Part shown: in pieces, positions 12,501-24,446 of the stretch
How positions within the stretch are numbered: position 1 is the stretch's first letter
Layout: each line of letters starts with the position of its first letter
Assembly (NCBI GenBank): GCA_018873245.2
Contig: JAEMBT020000007.1
Coordinates: 10,547,129-10,611,128 of the forward strand
DNA: 64,000 nt
Source: Archegozetes longisetosus
Taxonomy: Eukaryota > Arthropoda > Arachnida > Sarcoptiformes > Trhypochthoniidae
Direction of reading: 5' to 3'
Notes under the pieces: generated by a model
Seen by the model: only the letters and a program-made list of their open reading frames with translations
What the model was told of the DNA's origin: nothing
Databases searched by the model: none
Position numbers and translations under genes: made by a program

Positions 12501-15500
12501 ACAGGTTGAAAATGATGAAAAAACGTTGTGCAATCTTACTAATAATGCGTGATTGCACTACACCTACTCTTGTGTGCATTAGATTGCAAAAAATGTCATT
12601 TCCAACAAATGCTTCACTACATATTCCCCACATTTGACAGCATCCCAACTGCGATCACTATTATGAACATTAACTTTTTGTACAACTTTTTCGTCACATC
12701 TCGATCTCTACTAATGAAAGGAAAGCAAGTGATATAAGTTGATGAACTGGAATTAATGCAAACTGTTATGGACTACTATTTCCGGTATGATTTGGCTTAG
12801 AGTTTGCCCATTGGGTCGTATAGAAACTTGTTGGCTAATTGAGATAGTCTTTGATTCGTTCACTGTGTCAATACCACAATTAGTTGTTCTGTTGTAGCAT
12901 ATCACACTGAAGCACAAACAACAATTGATTCCCTATTAGATTATTTTCCTATCTTTAAGCTATAGTATCGGTCAGAGTATCGGATGCACGCCCAAATACG
13001 TTGTCATCTTCTACATCGTAGATCCGGTATTAGAAAATAATTCATCAATGTTTTAATTATAATCAAATGTTGAAAATGTTTTCTAAGATCCATTGTATTT
13101 ATCTGGAAGGCTATTTCATGTTTACTTATTTATACAAAACACGGATTTTTTTGTTTAAAATTGTTGAAAAAATTCTTAAAACTTAGGCGTAATGTTTTTC
13201 TATCTTCTAAAAACAACTGAACACAACTAATGCAATACTTTTGAACGCCCTTTAAGTAAATAAGATTTTGTGCACACTTTCAACGAAGTGCCAATAATTG
13301 CAATGTTTGAGGCACTTCTTATTGTTTAAGTGCAAGTCTCAGGAAGTATCATATGATGGTCTGCCTGACATGAACAGAAAATTTATGGGCTGTTCCGAGT
13401 TTCCGGTGTTCAAATTGTCGGTAATTTAGACGTAAAATGTTTAGTAAAGCTCAGCGTGTTTTCAGGTGTTTTCTCTCTAGTCAACAAACTTATTGCCGAT
13501 GGGCTTGACGTAACTCACATTAATCTGAGCCTAACTTTTTATGTTTGTGAGTCTATATTAATGATATACTTTTGAACTTTACCGTAACTCAAAGGTTTCC
13601 GTTCATTATGAATATTCCCACCGATGGGGAAAGAGAAGTGTAGAAGGAAATCAAATTTGTTCACAATTCAGTTAAACTATAATAACTTAAATGGTGTGAT
13701 ATTTAAAGATATCTCATGTATACTACAATAAGGAATTGTTACCATAATGTTTGACAGTCTCACAGTTAAAAACAACATTTATATTAAGCAGATGTTGAGT
13801 GAGCTTTTTTATCACTTCTCCTATTAATTTAGAGAAGAATCTTGAGTAACAGTTACCGCACTTAAGCTACTGAACTGCACTTTAAAATATCTACAATTAG
13901 TTAAATAGGGAAACGTAACCTAGAATAAGATCTCTTATGCATTCATATACGGTCGTGACCCAAGCATACATTGATCACGTATTTCTCAGTAAAGTTAGTC
14001 ACATATCAGTCACTATTTGGAAGGAATTTTTTAATGGAAATGTTTTCTCAGCCCTACTATTCTAGTAATTGCATAGTTTATAAAATTATAAAAATATCCA
14101 TTTACTGCATATGATTTGTTTATACGGGCATAATGCAGTCTCTGTCATGCATAAAACTGCATGCAAAACAATGCACACTTAAACTCGTACTCAAAATCCT
14201 ACTTAAACTCGAACTTTGAACGAACGTAGATTTAGTTGCTGTTGAAATAATATCTGTTTATTATAGCTGCATTATTTAGAGGAACCAAGTTTTCATTTTG
14301 AAATCATACTAAATTTGAAGGCATAATCAAAATTAGGCTACTGGATCAGTGGTCACTCGTTTGTTACCAAACTGTTGCACTCTTATTGTTAATAATAGTA
14401 AGCAAAAAACTAATTTATTTCTAATATAACGGATTCATCAACTGTTCTGATGTGAAGCTGTTACAATGAACTGATCTAAAAATTCACACTGACTTACAAG
14501 TTGAGGAAACAATTATGATTATAAGATGCATAGACAATCTTTTTACTTCTCCCAAATTGTTATTTTTAGTTAAAAAGTTAATGCTCTGAACAATTGACGC
14601 TTACTTATCACGAATTCGGCTCTCAGTTCAATTGATTTGATACATTTCTGAAAAGTTTTCAATACTTTTCGTGTTGAACTAAAGCTTTTTCCAATAGATG
14701 TTTTATAGTTATTATTTATTACAGGCATTTATGATCACTGGTTTGATCGTCCAATTTTGGAATCCACTGCATGATAACATTGTTATTTGGTTTGGTGTTA
14801 TTGAAGGTATGATTTTACCGATCGCGCTGTACATCACTGATGACCCATTTAGAGACGCTGTTAAGAGATCTTTCAAGAGAAAAAATTACAGATGTTCCGA
14901 TGTCAGTAAAAGTAAGCATAAATGTGAGACTTTCTAATCGAAGGGTCAACTTATTCTGTTGTTACACATTGAATAACAGGCAGTGATGGACCGTTTCCGC
15001 TATATTTTAATGATTTTGCACTGATTGATAAGCCCTACGTGGGAGCAATGAGTTCAATACCGACAGCAAAACTAAATACCTCACCCCTGACTGTGGTGTC
15101 TAACTATCGGCGCTCGTCTGTCAGATCCAATGACAAACATAGACGAAGTACTTCTAATGATCAGTTAATGCGCACAAATGGCTGCTTATCTTCATTACGA
15201 AAATGCAAACTACCGAAAACTAATGACAAATATATGTTTCTAAGTATTTATGGTGTAGACAAAGTCATACCTGTAAATAAGCAGAGCATAGCTTTTGGTA
15301 ATGAATCGCGTTCAGTGAATCCGTACTACAAGAATAGTACAACTCTTTCGACTTTCGCCGGTTCTGACGGATCTATTGATGGATCGATTAAAAAAGAAAA
15401 ATTGGACACAATAGAGAAAAAGTCGAGTGTGGATAATAAGATTTGGTATAGCTCTAAAAGTGGTAGTTGTAATGAAGAGACTGGTTGGGAGCCTATAGTT

Positions 15501-16886
15501 GACAGCAAAGCAAAGCATAATTTAGACGAGGATCATATATATGCCACTCTATCTGAAACTTTTAGTGTTAGGTCTACGCTACCAGATAAGAGACAATTGC
15601 AACAATTGCACGATCAAAAAGTAAACTCCGAAATTAGCTCTAATGAGCGAATTATACAAAATAGTATTATTTCATTGAATCAGAACTACGCTAAAAGTGG
15701 AACTGCAAGTGTTGATGGACTCTCTATGAGCGGAGTCTCATTTACTACTATAGCTAATGATGACTTTGAATTTACAAAAGGAGAACAATCCAAGAGTACA
15801 ACAATAGATAGAGTTAATAACGATGATAGCTCTGATCGTAATGATAGCACTTCTCTGTCCTCTGGCTCTTATTCAGTGGATGAGTTACAACAACCTAAAG
15901 CCCACGTTTATGACAACTTGGCTTTTGAATATGAAAAAAATACATCTATTGTAAGACAACCCAATTCTTCTAATGCCTCAGGACTTCTTCATGCTAGTTC
16001 GTCAGTTTCCGCCATCAATTATATCCAACGACGTTACAGTCCTTTTGTTCAGAAATCAAGTAATTCGAGTAATTATTACAAGAGAAGAGGCAGACAGTCG
16101 TTCTCTACTTCGGATATTAATAAACTTGATTCTAATATCTATTCATTGCAACCAATCAATTCTAATGACAACTATTATGATAGCAATAGTAATAACAATA
16201 TAAAAACTAAGCGTCCAATCAATGCAGTTAACCATCAAACAGATCACTTCAACGTCTGCTCATCCGCTCCGCGCAAAACTCTTAGTGAAACAAATCTATT
16301 GCTTTCAACTAACAATAAGTCTGGCTCGTTAACAAGAATTGATGAACAAGACAGACAAGAGGGAGATGAGAGGGTTCATAGATATGACAGACAATCGACT
16401 TCACGCCAACTCTACAATACGCAAAGTAGTGATAGTATTGATAGTAGTGGTAGTACGACGTCGTCATTGGATTTACATAACAAACTGGCAGATCTACTTA
16501 AAAGAAAAAGTGGCAGTAGTTCACCTGCAATCCGACAAAATTGTCATGTTACTAAAGCTAAACCGCGTACTCGTTCTAAAAAATATAAAACTCACAAAAG
16601 AGACGAACAAATCTATCAGAAAAATGAAGAATTAGTTTATCAGAAACCAAGTGAAAAGATTAGTAATAATATGTATGGCAGTCAATCGGTTTGGAGTATT
16701 GAAGCTAAACCTGTTGTTAGCCATAAAGGTATCAATAGAATTGGTAGTTATGCCCAAGAATGGTATCTTAACAAATCAATGCCTGATTTAAGTTCATTGA
16801 GTTCCTTGGCCAGCTGTCCCTCACCTGTATTCTCGCCACTATACAAAAAGGACTCAAAATCTATTGGACCACAAACTAAAGAATAG
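9501..16886 (+). CDS. Orphan class A (rhodopsin-like) GPCR with very long cytoplasmic tail
   Basis: Three exons, 9501-10373, 14725-14911 and 14980-16886, join in phase to give about 988 residues. Exon 1 holds transmembrane helices 1-6. The extracellular N-terminus is only about 12 residues and a stop codon lies just upstream in frame, so ATG 9501 is the start. The end of helix 3 reads FDRALTLKWPYKYR, with FDR (residues 97-99) in place of DRY. Cys74 and Cys169 could form the usual extracellular disulfide. Exon 2 completes helix 6 and carries helix 7, where ILPIALYI replaces NPxxY, followed by a basic juxtamembrane segment. Exon 3 encodes a serine- and asparagine-rich tail of about 640 residues. 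Membrane receptor function is inferred from topology. I cannot name the ligand or orthologue. Intron 1 is 4.35 kb. Confidence 0.8.
10374..14724 (+). other. Long intron 1 of the GPCR gene
   Basis: A 4.35 kb AT-rich intron running from a GTAAGA donor to a TTATTACAG acceptor. It contains one possible alternative terminal exon at 11376-11492. No transposon is recognisable. Most other introns in the window are under 900 bp, so this one stands out for length. Confidence 0.6.
11376..11492 (+). other. Possible alternative 3'-terminal exon of the GPCR gene
   Basis: A pyrimidine-rich stretch ending TTTCTCTTCAG precedes 38 open codons in the phase of exon 1, ending in TGA. The encoded segment is hydrophobic (NTFLVITSVIGISVAFGFW). 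Splicing exon 1 to it would give a receptor ending after one alternative helix, without the standard helix 7 and tail. This may be chance. Confidence 0.2.
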
Positions 16887-17112
16887 GATTATATCAAAAC
16901 ATGATTTCAGGGTTTTTATTGAATAATTTATGAAAATAAATGTTTATTTTTATTTGACTAAAATTTTGTTGTAGAAAAGCAATATTACAAAACTTAAGTT
17001 ATATATATGTTTCACATTTACTGTAATAACAATAATGATTAGAGAAATAATAAGTTTTTGTATGTCATGTTTACATAATAAATAATTGATGGCTTGCGTT
17101 TTGCCAATCATA

Positions 17113-18179
17113 CTAAACATTTATCTTAAACAGATAGTCCACTTGCTCTTTATTATCCTCAGCATTATCCTCGATCGTTTCATCGACTCCATTATTGAGA
17201 CACGGAATCACTTTTGGCGGTTCGTATACGAAAGCGTTGACTGGATTTGGTTCTAAGCTTTTGACGAGTTGATAGCAGTAATAGTGAAAACTACTGCCCA
17301 ATTCATCAACAGAACTGACCGACAGCTTTGGTACTGAGTCGCTGTAACTTGTATATAATGGGACTCTAAAGTGAGGCCCGAAAAATGAGATCGAAATGAA
17401 TCGTCCTTTTAGTGGCTTGAGAACACGACAAACTTCGCTTAATACTAATGAAACTCGCGTTTTGGTTGCGTGCGATATATGCCACGGGCTCTTCTCTTCA
17501 GTCAACAACGCATCTATAGTTGCCTTTTCTATTACAACGTCAAAGCTCGAACTATCAAATGATAGCTCACAGCAATCCATTACTGACCATTTCATTTGTG
17601 AACATTTATCACAATGTAATGACATTAGAGATATGACTGATTCTGAATAGTCTATATTATGAATATTGCGGTAGCCGTCGTCAAACATTTGTTCACTCAA
17701 TAAGCTATTACCACAACCTTTAATAGTCAAAAACATAATTATAAGCATAAGTTGAGAGTTACCGAAAACTTTTCAAGCCACAATCGTCCTAATCAAAAGT
17801 TTTCAATAGTTTTCTATGTTTTGAAACATTGACTTTTCGATGAATAACTACTTATCGCAAACCTATTTTTCTCCTATAACTCGATCAAAAAGTTATGACA
17901 ATATAATTATTTTTTTCATTTCTTACTTCAAATTTTTAAAGAACCAGTTTTCCTATAAGAGTTTTTCGAAAGTGGTTGAATTTGAAGCACTTAATAATTA
18001 GTGGAAAGCTTACCCAACATTAGTATGGAATCAGTTTTTTGGACATATTTCCTAATGATATGGCTGAATGCTGAGTATTCGACTAACCAGTCATAGGTCT
18101 CATCACTTTCATAACGTTTGTTCCAGTAATTAATGTTATTATAACTGCCATTATCTCTTGGAATTAGTGGTGAACCCAT
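17113..18179 (-). CDS. EEF1AKMT4: EEF1AKMT4-type protein-lysine methyltransferase
   Basis: Two exons on the minus strand, 18014-18179 and 17113-17717, join phase 1 to give 256 residues, close to human EEF1AKMT4 (255). The N-terminus has the YWNKRYE..YDWLVEYSAF pattern of this family. The SAM-binding loop LGCGNS is formed across the splice site. Further motifs are MDCCELSFDSSSFDVVIEKAT, LSEVCRVLKP and SFFGPHFR. The human enzyme methylates a lysine of elongation factor eEF1A in the cytoplasm using S-adenosylmethionine. METTL13 is a relative, but the PW..S and PHFR positions fit EEF1AKMT4 better, and this protein lacks METTL13's second domain. The intron is 296 bp. It is tail to tail with the GPCR gene (226 bp apart) and divergent from NDUFAF3. 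Confidence 0.88.
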
Positions 18180-18654
18180 TTTGAACGGATAATAGACAAC
18201 ACAATACAGTTGAAATTAGTTTTAATTTATTTAGCTTCAAATCAGGTTAATATCAATGTAAGAATAGGAGTAAAAATTAAGCAACAAATGCTTGTTATGT
18301 AATTATAAAGTCATAAAAGTCTTTCAGAGGTTTTATTAGTAGCAACTCATCAAAACTGTTCCCAAAAAACTTTCCTTCGAGTGAGAGTTCATTAAGTTTT
18401 ATACAATAGTAAGCATTCATTCATTTAAATCATGCAATATTTACAGTCTATAGAAAACGTGGCTTTTAATTAATAGCACTTACATTTGAATGCATTGAAC
18501 GCGACATCTCTTGACTTCAATTCAGATCTTATTATCACATGATTTGCAAACTTGTGTTTAACTTGTGTTTTCGCTCAAGTCAATTGATTTTTGGACAAAT
18601 TTAGTGATTAATTGAACAAATAATAAATAGGAAATAATAATCAAATTGAAAGTG
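18180..18654. promoter_or_regulatory. Divergent promoter region, EEF1AKMT4-like / NDUFAF3-like
   Basis: 475 bp between two divergently transcribed start codons. It must hold both 5' ends and may be a shared bidirectional promoter. No clear TATA box or Initiator motif could be assigned. Confidence 0.45.
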
Positions 18655-19287
18655 ATGTCTCTACAAATGCTATCTAAACAATTTGGTCGACAACTCATAT
18701 CAAAACATGTCAATCGATGTCTTAATAAGGATAAACTAAGTAGCAGTCCGAAGATGACTTTTAGATCAATACACAAGTCAATGATAGGTAAAAGTGGTAG
18801 TTACGAAGGAGACGGAAAGACAACAGTAACTATTATTAACAAAGACGAAACCGGACATATTCTGATTGACTCCTACTCTACTCGAGGCTTCAGACTCTCC
18901 AATGGTATGTTTGCTTTGGGACCAATTGCTTTGCTCCCGGTTACAATTCTTCAGTGGGACGTCAGAGATGCCAGCGAAATCAATGAAAAGTCTTTGTCTC
19001 TCTTCTATCTAATGGAACCTCGTATTGAAATCCTAGTCATCGGTGTTGGAGATGACAGCATCAAAATCGATCCCAAAATAAGACTCTTTTTAAGTAATAA
19101 AAATATCAATTGTGAAATACTGCCGACTAAACACGCGGTCACCACTTATAACTTCTTGAATGCTGACCAGAGAATCTGTGCTGGAGCTTTCATACCACCG
19201 ACGTGGGCTGAAGCCGATCCCGAGGAGGATCCGTTCCTTATGGGTGCTAGAAATCGGTTCATCGCTGACAAAGGATTTCTAGAATAA
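18655..19287 (+). CDS. NDUFAF3: NDUFAF3-type mitochondrial complex I assembly factor
   Basis: An intronless 210-residue protein. ATG 18655 is the first true ATG; the frame opens earlier but only with a TTG. The first 45 or so residues are rich in Lys, Arg, Ser and Gln with few acidic residues, as in a mitochondrial presequence. The rest is the Mth938/DUF498 fold, with the landmarks GHILIDSYSTRGFRLSNG, LGPIALLPVTILQWDV, EILVIGVGDD and MGARNRFIADKGFLE at the C-terminus. In animals this protein works with NDUFAF4 to build the Q-module of respiratory complex I at the inner membrane. An AATAAA overlaps the stop codon (19284-19289), so either the 3' UTR is very short or a later signal is used. The tandem duplication begins 38 bp after the stop, so only 3' flank of this gene was copied. 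Confidence 0.93.
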   Translation: MSLQMLSKQFGRQLISKHVNRCLNKDKLSSSPKMTFRSIHKSMIGKSGSYEGDGKTTVTIINKDETGHILIDSYSTRGFRLSNGMFALGPIALLPVTILQWDVRDASEINEKSLSLFYLMEPRIEILVIGVGDDSIKIDPKIRLFLSNKNINCEILPTKHAVTTYNFLNADQRICAGAFIPPTWAEADPEEDPFLMGARNRFIADKGFLE

Positions 19288-20174
19288 ATTTTTCACTTAG
19301 TACTAGCTCGTTGTCGTTTATCTATTGACTGCATATTTAAAACTGATTTAATTTTGAATCTTGTTATAAAATCAATAATTATTAGGCATTTGTTTGCAAA
19401 CTCTATCGATTTTAAATCATTAAAGTTTGTTCATCTCGTGCAAATTCATTGACTTCCGTTAGAAAATCTTAGCTCTTATTTCAAGAATTTAAATTCTCAT
19501 CTTGTGATCTGTTCAAACTTTGAATGACGTTAGTTTTGACCTACTGCACAGCTTTGCTCATTAATTTTCATTAAAATAAAGTGAGCTTAAGTCAAGTTCC
19601 AAAAAATCTAGATCTACCATTTAATCTATAATTTTGTTAGTTTTTCACTAATTTTTCACAAAATCAAAAAATGACCACAAGAATCATTTTATTCAAATTG
19701 CATCAGACCTAAAAATTTGCAGTCTTGCATTTTTAGCATTGACGCATTCAAAAATTTAGTTATTTTCGAGGTTCAAATCTATTTGAATAGTTTTGAACAA
19801 TGCAAATATAATGAGCAGCTTTGACACCATTAGCTTTGATCAGATCATTTGTTCGACTTTTCTTCATTTCCCTGTATTTTATTCATTATTGTCTTGAATT
19901 GCATTCTTATTTATTCAATGATGAAAATTGTTATTGACTTAGTTACAGTTGTTTCCCTATTAGTTAATTTAATAAAGAAGAAAAGTTAATTCTTGTTTGT
20001 GATAAACTTTGAACTGACTTTAATTAGAATAATTGATTTATTTGTTCAAACATTTGATATTAATTTTAGTTGATGAAAATGATTTTCTATGAATATTCGT
20101 AATACTCATTTACAGTATTAACGCGTAAGTTCCTCAAAACAGATAACTCAATGAATAAATTAATGGTAATTAAG

Positions 20175-20369
20175 GGTAAATCCTTAGGATAACGGTAGCA
20201 GTCTTTAAAATCTCTATAAATGAGTATTTTGATAGGCCTTTAGGAATCTATATGACTTGAATTATGGAACTTTTATCAAAAACAATAAACATGTAAAAAG
20301 TTGTTTTTATGTAAATACGCTACTAAAAATTTGGGAATTTTATTGCTACCACTGTCCTAAAACCCCACC
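20175..20369. mobile_element. 195 bp MITE-like DNA transposon with 9 bp target duplication
   Basis: The stretch is present in duplication unit 1 and missing at the matching site in unit 2. It is bounded by direct copies of GTAATTAAG (20166-20174 and 20370-20378); unit 2 has that 9-mer once. The ends are imperfect inverted repeats: GGTAAATCCTTAGGATAACG at the left against a right end whose complement starts GGTGGGGTTTTAGGAC, 19 of 28 positions matching and most mismatches being transitions. It has no coding capacity. A 9 bp target duplication points to a Mutator-like (MULE) family, which I infer from duplication length alone. Confidence 0.8.
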
Positions 20370-20766
20370 GTAATTAAGTTTTGAATTGCTGCTCGTAAGC
20401 CAAGCTCTGCTACTCAATGAAAGGGAAAATTTTCAATTCCCGATAGCCAAAGCACAGTTTGCAAATCATTGATACTGTTTTTCAAGTTTACTCTCAAACA
20501 AAGGTCTATCAAAATATGGATTCACCACAAAACGCAATTGTCTTCAAATATTTTTAGTGTTGTTTTGCTAAAAGTCTATATGAAACACATAGTTGTGTAT
20601 TATCGCAAAGCGTTCATAAGTGCGTATTCAATTAAATATTGGGTCAAATTCATTGTGAACTAAACCGATACCTGGCCTTTAATTTAGTGTCACTTAAGCC
20701 TAACATCAATTGTTTAATAAACCTTTGGATGAAATCTTAATAAAATCTATCAGTGATTAATACAAA

Positions 20767-22878
20767 ATGCAGAGCACTTCGACTGAGAATCAAATTGAAA
20801 TCACCGATGATATCAAGAAATTGTTGCCCGACTTTCCACCAGGTCCTTTGGATGAGTACCGAAGAAGAGCTTCGTTTGACTGGAGAAAAATGAAATTACA
20901 TTTAGAGGGAGAAGAGATCATCAAATTTAAATTGAAAATAGCTCGTTCTCTAGAGGCCGATCCTCTGTTCGCACACTATCCCTCCCAAGAGTTGACTCGT
21001 GAGGAACATCGAAGACTCACAATGAAAAGAATGAAAAGACTCATGGAATATGATTTCTTACCTGATGAAGAATTCATGCAAAATCCATTACTCACTCAAA
21101 CCATGTACACCACTATTGGTCAATACGACTGGTCGTTGTCTGCTAAGAAAGTTTTAGCCTACGAGTTCGTCACTGTTAGCTTAAGAGGTGCCGGTTCTAG
21201 TCGTCATCTGAATATTTTGGACCAATTGATGGAATTCGAGGCTTTGGGTTGTTTTGCGTTGACAGAAATGGCTCACGGAAGCAACACCAAAGGGATGCGC
21301 ACTCGCGCCGATTTTGATCCTAAAACTAATGAATTCATATTAAACACACCCGATTTTGAAGCGTCTAAAGTCTGGGCAGGAAATTTGGGATCAACCGCCA
21401 CTCATGCAGTTGTTTTTGTTCAGTTATACGTAAACGGCAAGTGTCACGGGTTGAATGCTTTTATAGCTCCTATTCGCGATCCCAAAACATTATTACCATA
21501 TCCTGGAGTTATAGTCGGCGATATGGGACCCAAAGTTGGTCTGAATGGTTTAGATAACGGATTTCTACAGTTTAAAGATTATAGAGTCCCTAAAGATTTG
21601 CTAATGAACCGCGCGGGAGATGTAGACGAAGAGGGAAACTATGTAACAGAAATTAAAGATAACAAGAAACGAATGGGAGTCACACTATCGATGGGACGCG
21701 TAGGCATTACTGGTATGGCTGTGGCCAATATGCAAAAATGTCTTCCCATAGCTATTCGCTATTCAGCAGTAAGAAAACAATTTGGGCCACCGGGAAAAGA
21801 TGAATTGCCAGTCATTGAATATCAGATGCAACAGTGGAGACTATTGCCATATTTGGCTGCCTGCTATGTTCTCGACAATTTCAGTATGTCACTCCATCGA
21901 GATTTCATGGACTTCCAAATCGCTGTTTTGTTTGACACCACTTCACCTGAATTGTCAGAACAGGGACAAGAGATTCACGCTATGGTCAGCGCCGCAAAAC
22001 CATTATCTGGTTGGATATGTAGAGATGCCATCCAAGAGTGTCGTGAGGCTTGTGGAGGACACGGATATCTGAAGGCATCAGCTTTAGGAGAACTTAGAGA
22101 TGATCACGATGCTAATAATACCTATGAGGGAGACAATAATGTGTTGCAGATGCAGACCAGTAATTATTTATTACGGTTATGGCAGTTAAAGATAGAAGAA
22201 GGTAGACCTTTCACGTCGCAAATCGGTTCGGTTGACTGCTTGGATCAAATGGACTCACACTTACAAAAGAAAATGCATTTGCAAACGCCAGACGATGCAA
22301 TGAGAATGGATATTATACTTGAAGCGTATCGTTTCCTTGTTAGTTACCTCATGAAAGCCTCTGTCAATAAAATGAAACGAGAATTAGATGAAGGAAAAGA
22401 TTTATTCACAGCCAGAACTAATAGTCAAGTGTATTACTGTCGCTCATTATCTTTGGCTTACATCGAACACGTAGTACTGGATCGATGGAATACATTCCTT
22501 CAGGTGGAGAATATGGAGGAGTCGTTGTCTATTGTATTGAAGCGTCTCGGGTCGCTGTACGGTCTTTGGGCTCTTGAGAAACATTTACCCACACTGTACG
22601 AAGGCGGTTACTGTTCCGGTCCTACACCCACCAAATATATTCGCGAATCAATACTTAAATTATGTGCTCAATTAAAAGACGAAGCGGTGGCTCTCGCAGA
22701 CGTGATCGCACCAACAGATTTCCTCTTAAATTCAGCGTTGGGCAAATCAGATGGACACATATATAAAAACATTTATGATTCGATTCTAGCCGTTCCCGGA
22801 GCTACTGATCGACCCGAATGGTGGAAGGAGTTCTGTCATGATAAACCAGCCGTGGCTTCAATTAAACCTAAGTTATAA
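20767..22878 (+). CDS. ACOX3: Peroxisomal acyl-CoA oxidase, ACOX3-like, copy 1
   Basis: An intronless 703-residue flavoenzyme close to animal ACOX3 ([20 protein letters not shown] near the start, [31 protein letters not shown]). The catalytic base is the glutamate of [10 protein letters not shown]. The family oxidises acyl-CoA to enoyl-CoA in peroxisomes and passes electrons to oxygen, making hydrogen peroxide; ACOX3 prefers branched-chain substrates. Compared with copy 2 it lacks nine bases at 21684/21685, removing three residues (LGT) just before SMGRVGI in a conserved GTLS.GR segment. It also has valine where copy 2 and human ACOX3 have alanine in HAMASA. Both changes suggest relaxed constraint, so activity is uncertain. 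It ends in PKL, a non-standard PTS1. Confidence 0.95.
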   Translation: MQSTSTENQIEITDDIKKLLPDFPPGPLDEYRRRASFDWRKMKLHLEGEEIIKFKLKIARSLEADPLFAHYPSQELTREEHRRLTMKRMKRLMEYDFLPDEEFMQNPLLTQTMYTTIGQYDWSLSAKKVLAYEFVTVSLRGAGSSRHLNILDQLMEFEALGCFALTEMAHGSNTKGMRTRADFDPKTNEFILNTPDFEASKVWAGNLGSTATHAVVFVQLYVNGKCHGLNAFIAPIRDPKTLLPYPGVIVGDMGPKVGLNGLDNGFLQFKDYRVPKDLLMNRAGDVDEEGNYVTEIKDNKKRMGVTLSMGRVGITGMAVANMQKCLPIAIRYSAVRKQFGPPGKDELPVIEYQMQQWRLLPYLAACYVLDNFSMSLHRDFMDFQIAVLFDTTSPELSEQGQEIHAMVSAAKPLSGWICRDAIQECREACGGHGYLKASALGELRDDHDANNTYEGDNNVLQMQTSNYLLRLWQLKIEEGRPFTSQIGSVDCLDQMDSHLQKKMHLQTPDDAMRMDIILEAYRFLVSYLMKASVNKMKRELDEGKDLFTARTNSQVYYCRSLSLAYIEHVVLDRWNTFLQVENMEESLSIVLKRLGSLYGLWALEKHLPTLYEGGYCSGPTPTKYIRESILKLCAQLKDEAVALADVIAPTDFLLNSALGKSDGHIYKNIYDSILAVPGATDRPEWWKEFCHDKPAVASIKPKL

Positions 22879-23433
22879 CTTAGTTTTCTTAGTGTTAGAT
22901 TATATGAGTATAAAATTTATGAAAAAATTGTTGATATTATTGAATTTATTGTTGACTCAAAGCCATAACAATCGCATTTCATTTCATATAATCATCTATT
23001 TATCTAAATTACGATTCCTTTTATGAACCTACTGTGAAATTATTTATGGCGTTGACTCATAATTAGTAATTCATATTTGGGATGTCTCGATTTCTTGATG
23101 TTAGAAGTTTGAGTTTTTTATAAGAGTTTATTTGAAACACGTCAAATAATTATCTCATATATCGCATTGTTTCTAACTTGATTTGTTACGAGTCTATTTC
23201 AAATACCTTTTATTATGGTGTTATCTTTAACTTTTATATCCTATTATCCTAAAGATACCGGTATTTGATCATAAATATTATATCCTTTCTGAAACTTGTG
23301 AATGATTCACTTTTTATTCAGCTGAAAACAGGGTATCTGAAGATTCTTACTAAATTTCATTAATTCAATATTGAGAACCAAACCCAAAATCAAATATATT
23401 TTATAACATTTTTTAATATAAAAATTAAAGTTT
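22879..23433. other. 3' flank of ACOX3 copy 1
   Basis: AT-rich sequence almost identical to 27513-28067 after copy 2. It holds the presumed 3' UTR and the duplication breakpoint. No independent gene is seen. Confidence 0.6.
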
Positions 23434-24446
23434 TTATGACTGCATATTTAAAACTGATCTAATTTTGAATCTTGTTATAAAATCAATAATTATTAGGCAT
23501 TTGTTTGCAAACTCTATCGATTTTAAATCATTAAAGTTTGTTCGTCTCGTGCAAATTCATTGACTTCCGTTAGAAAATCTTAGCTCTTATTTCAAGAATT
23601 TAAATTCTCATCTTTTGATCTGTTCAAACTTTGAATGACGTTAGTTTTGACCTACTGCACAGCTTTGCTCATTAATTTTCATTAAAATAAAGTGAGCTTA
23701 AGTCAAGTTCCAAAAAATCTAGATCTACCATTTAATCTATAATTTTGTTAGTTTTTCACTAATTTTTCACAAAATCAAAAAATGACCACAAGAATCATTT
23801 TATTCAAATTGCATCAGACCTAAAAATTTGCAGTCTTGCATTTTTAGCATTGACGCATTCAAAAATTTAGTTATTTTCGAGGTTCAAATCTATTTGAATA
23901 GTTTTGAACAATGCAAATATAATGAGCAGCTTTGACACCATTAGCTTTGATCAGATCATTTGTTCGACTTTTCTTCATTTCCCTGTATTTTATTCATTAT
24001 TGTCTTGAATTGCATTCTTATTTATTCAATGATGAAAATTGTTATTGACTTAGTTACAGTTGTTTCCCTATTAGTTAATTTAATAAAGAAGAAAAGTTAA
24101 TTCTTGTTTGTGATAAACTTTGAACTGACTTTAATTAGAATAATTGATTTATTTGTTCAAACATTTGATATTAATTTTAGTTGATGAAAATGATTTTCTA
24201 TGAATATTCGTAATACTCATTTACAGTATTGACGCGTAAGTTCCTCAAAACAGATAACTCAATAAACAAATTAATAGTAATTAAGTTATGAATTGCTGCT
24301 CGTAAGCCAAGCTCTGCTACTCGATGAAAGGGAAAATTTTCAATTCCCGATAACCAAAGCAAAATTTGCAAATTATTGACACTATTTTTCAAGTTTGCTC
24401 TCAGACAAAGGTTTATTAAAATAGGAATTCCCCACAAAACGCAATT

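Larger units (their letters stand above)
19326..23433 (+). repeat. Tandem segmental duplication, unit 1 (contains ACOX3 copy 1)
   Basis: About 4.1 kb that recurs in direct orientation at 23437-28067. The match begins at TGACTGCAT just after NDUFAF3 and ends at AAAGTTT after the oxidase 3' flank. In the roughly 840 bp before the MITE I counted fewer than ten mismatches by eye. Unit 1 carries a 195 bp insertion absent from unit 2 and lacks a 716 bp stretch present in unit 2. Between the units lies a 3-base filler (TTA, 23434-23436), which suits end joining. Confidence 0.93.

Noticed and set aside
15312-15518. Antisense frames within the GPCR tail exon
   Set aside because: Shadows of a long low-complexity coding exon on the other strand.
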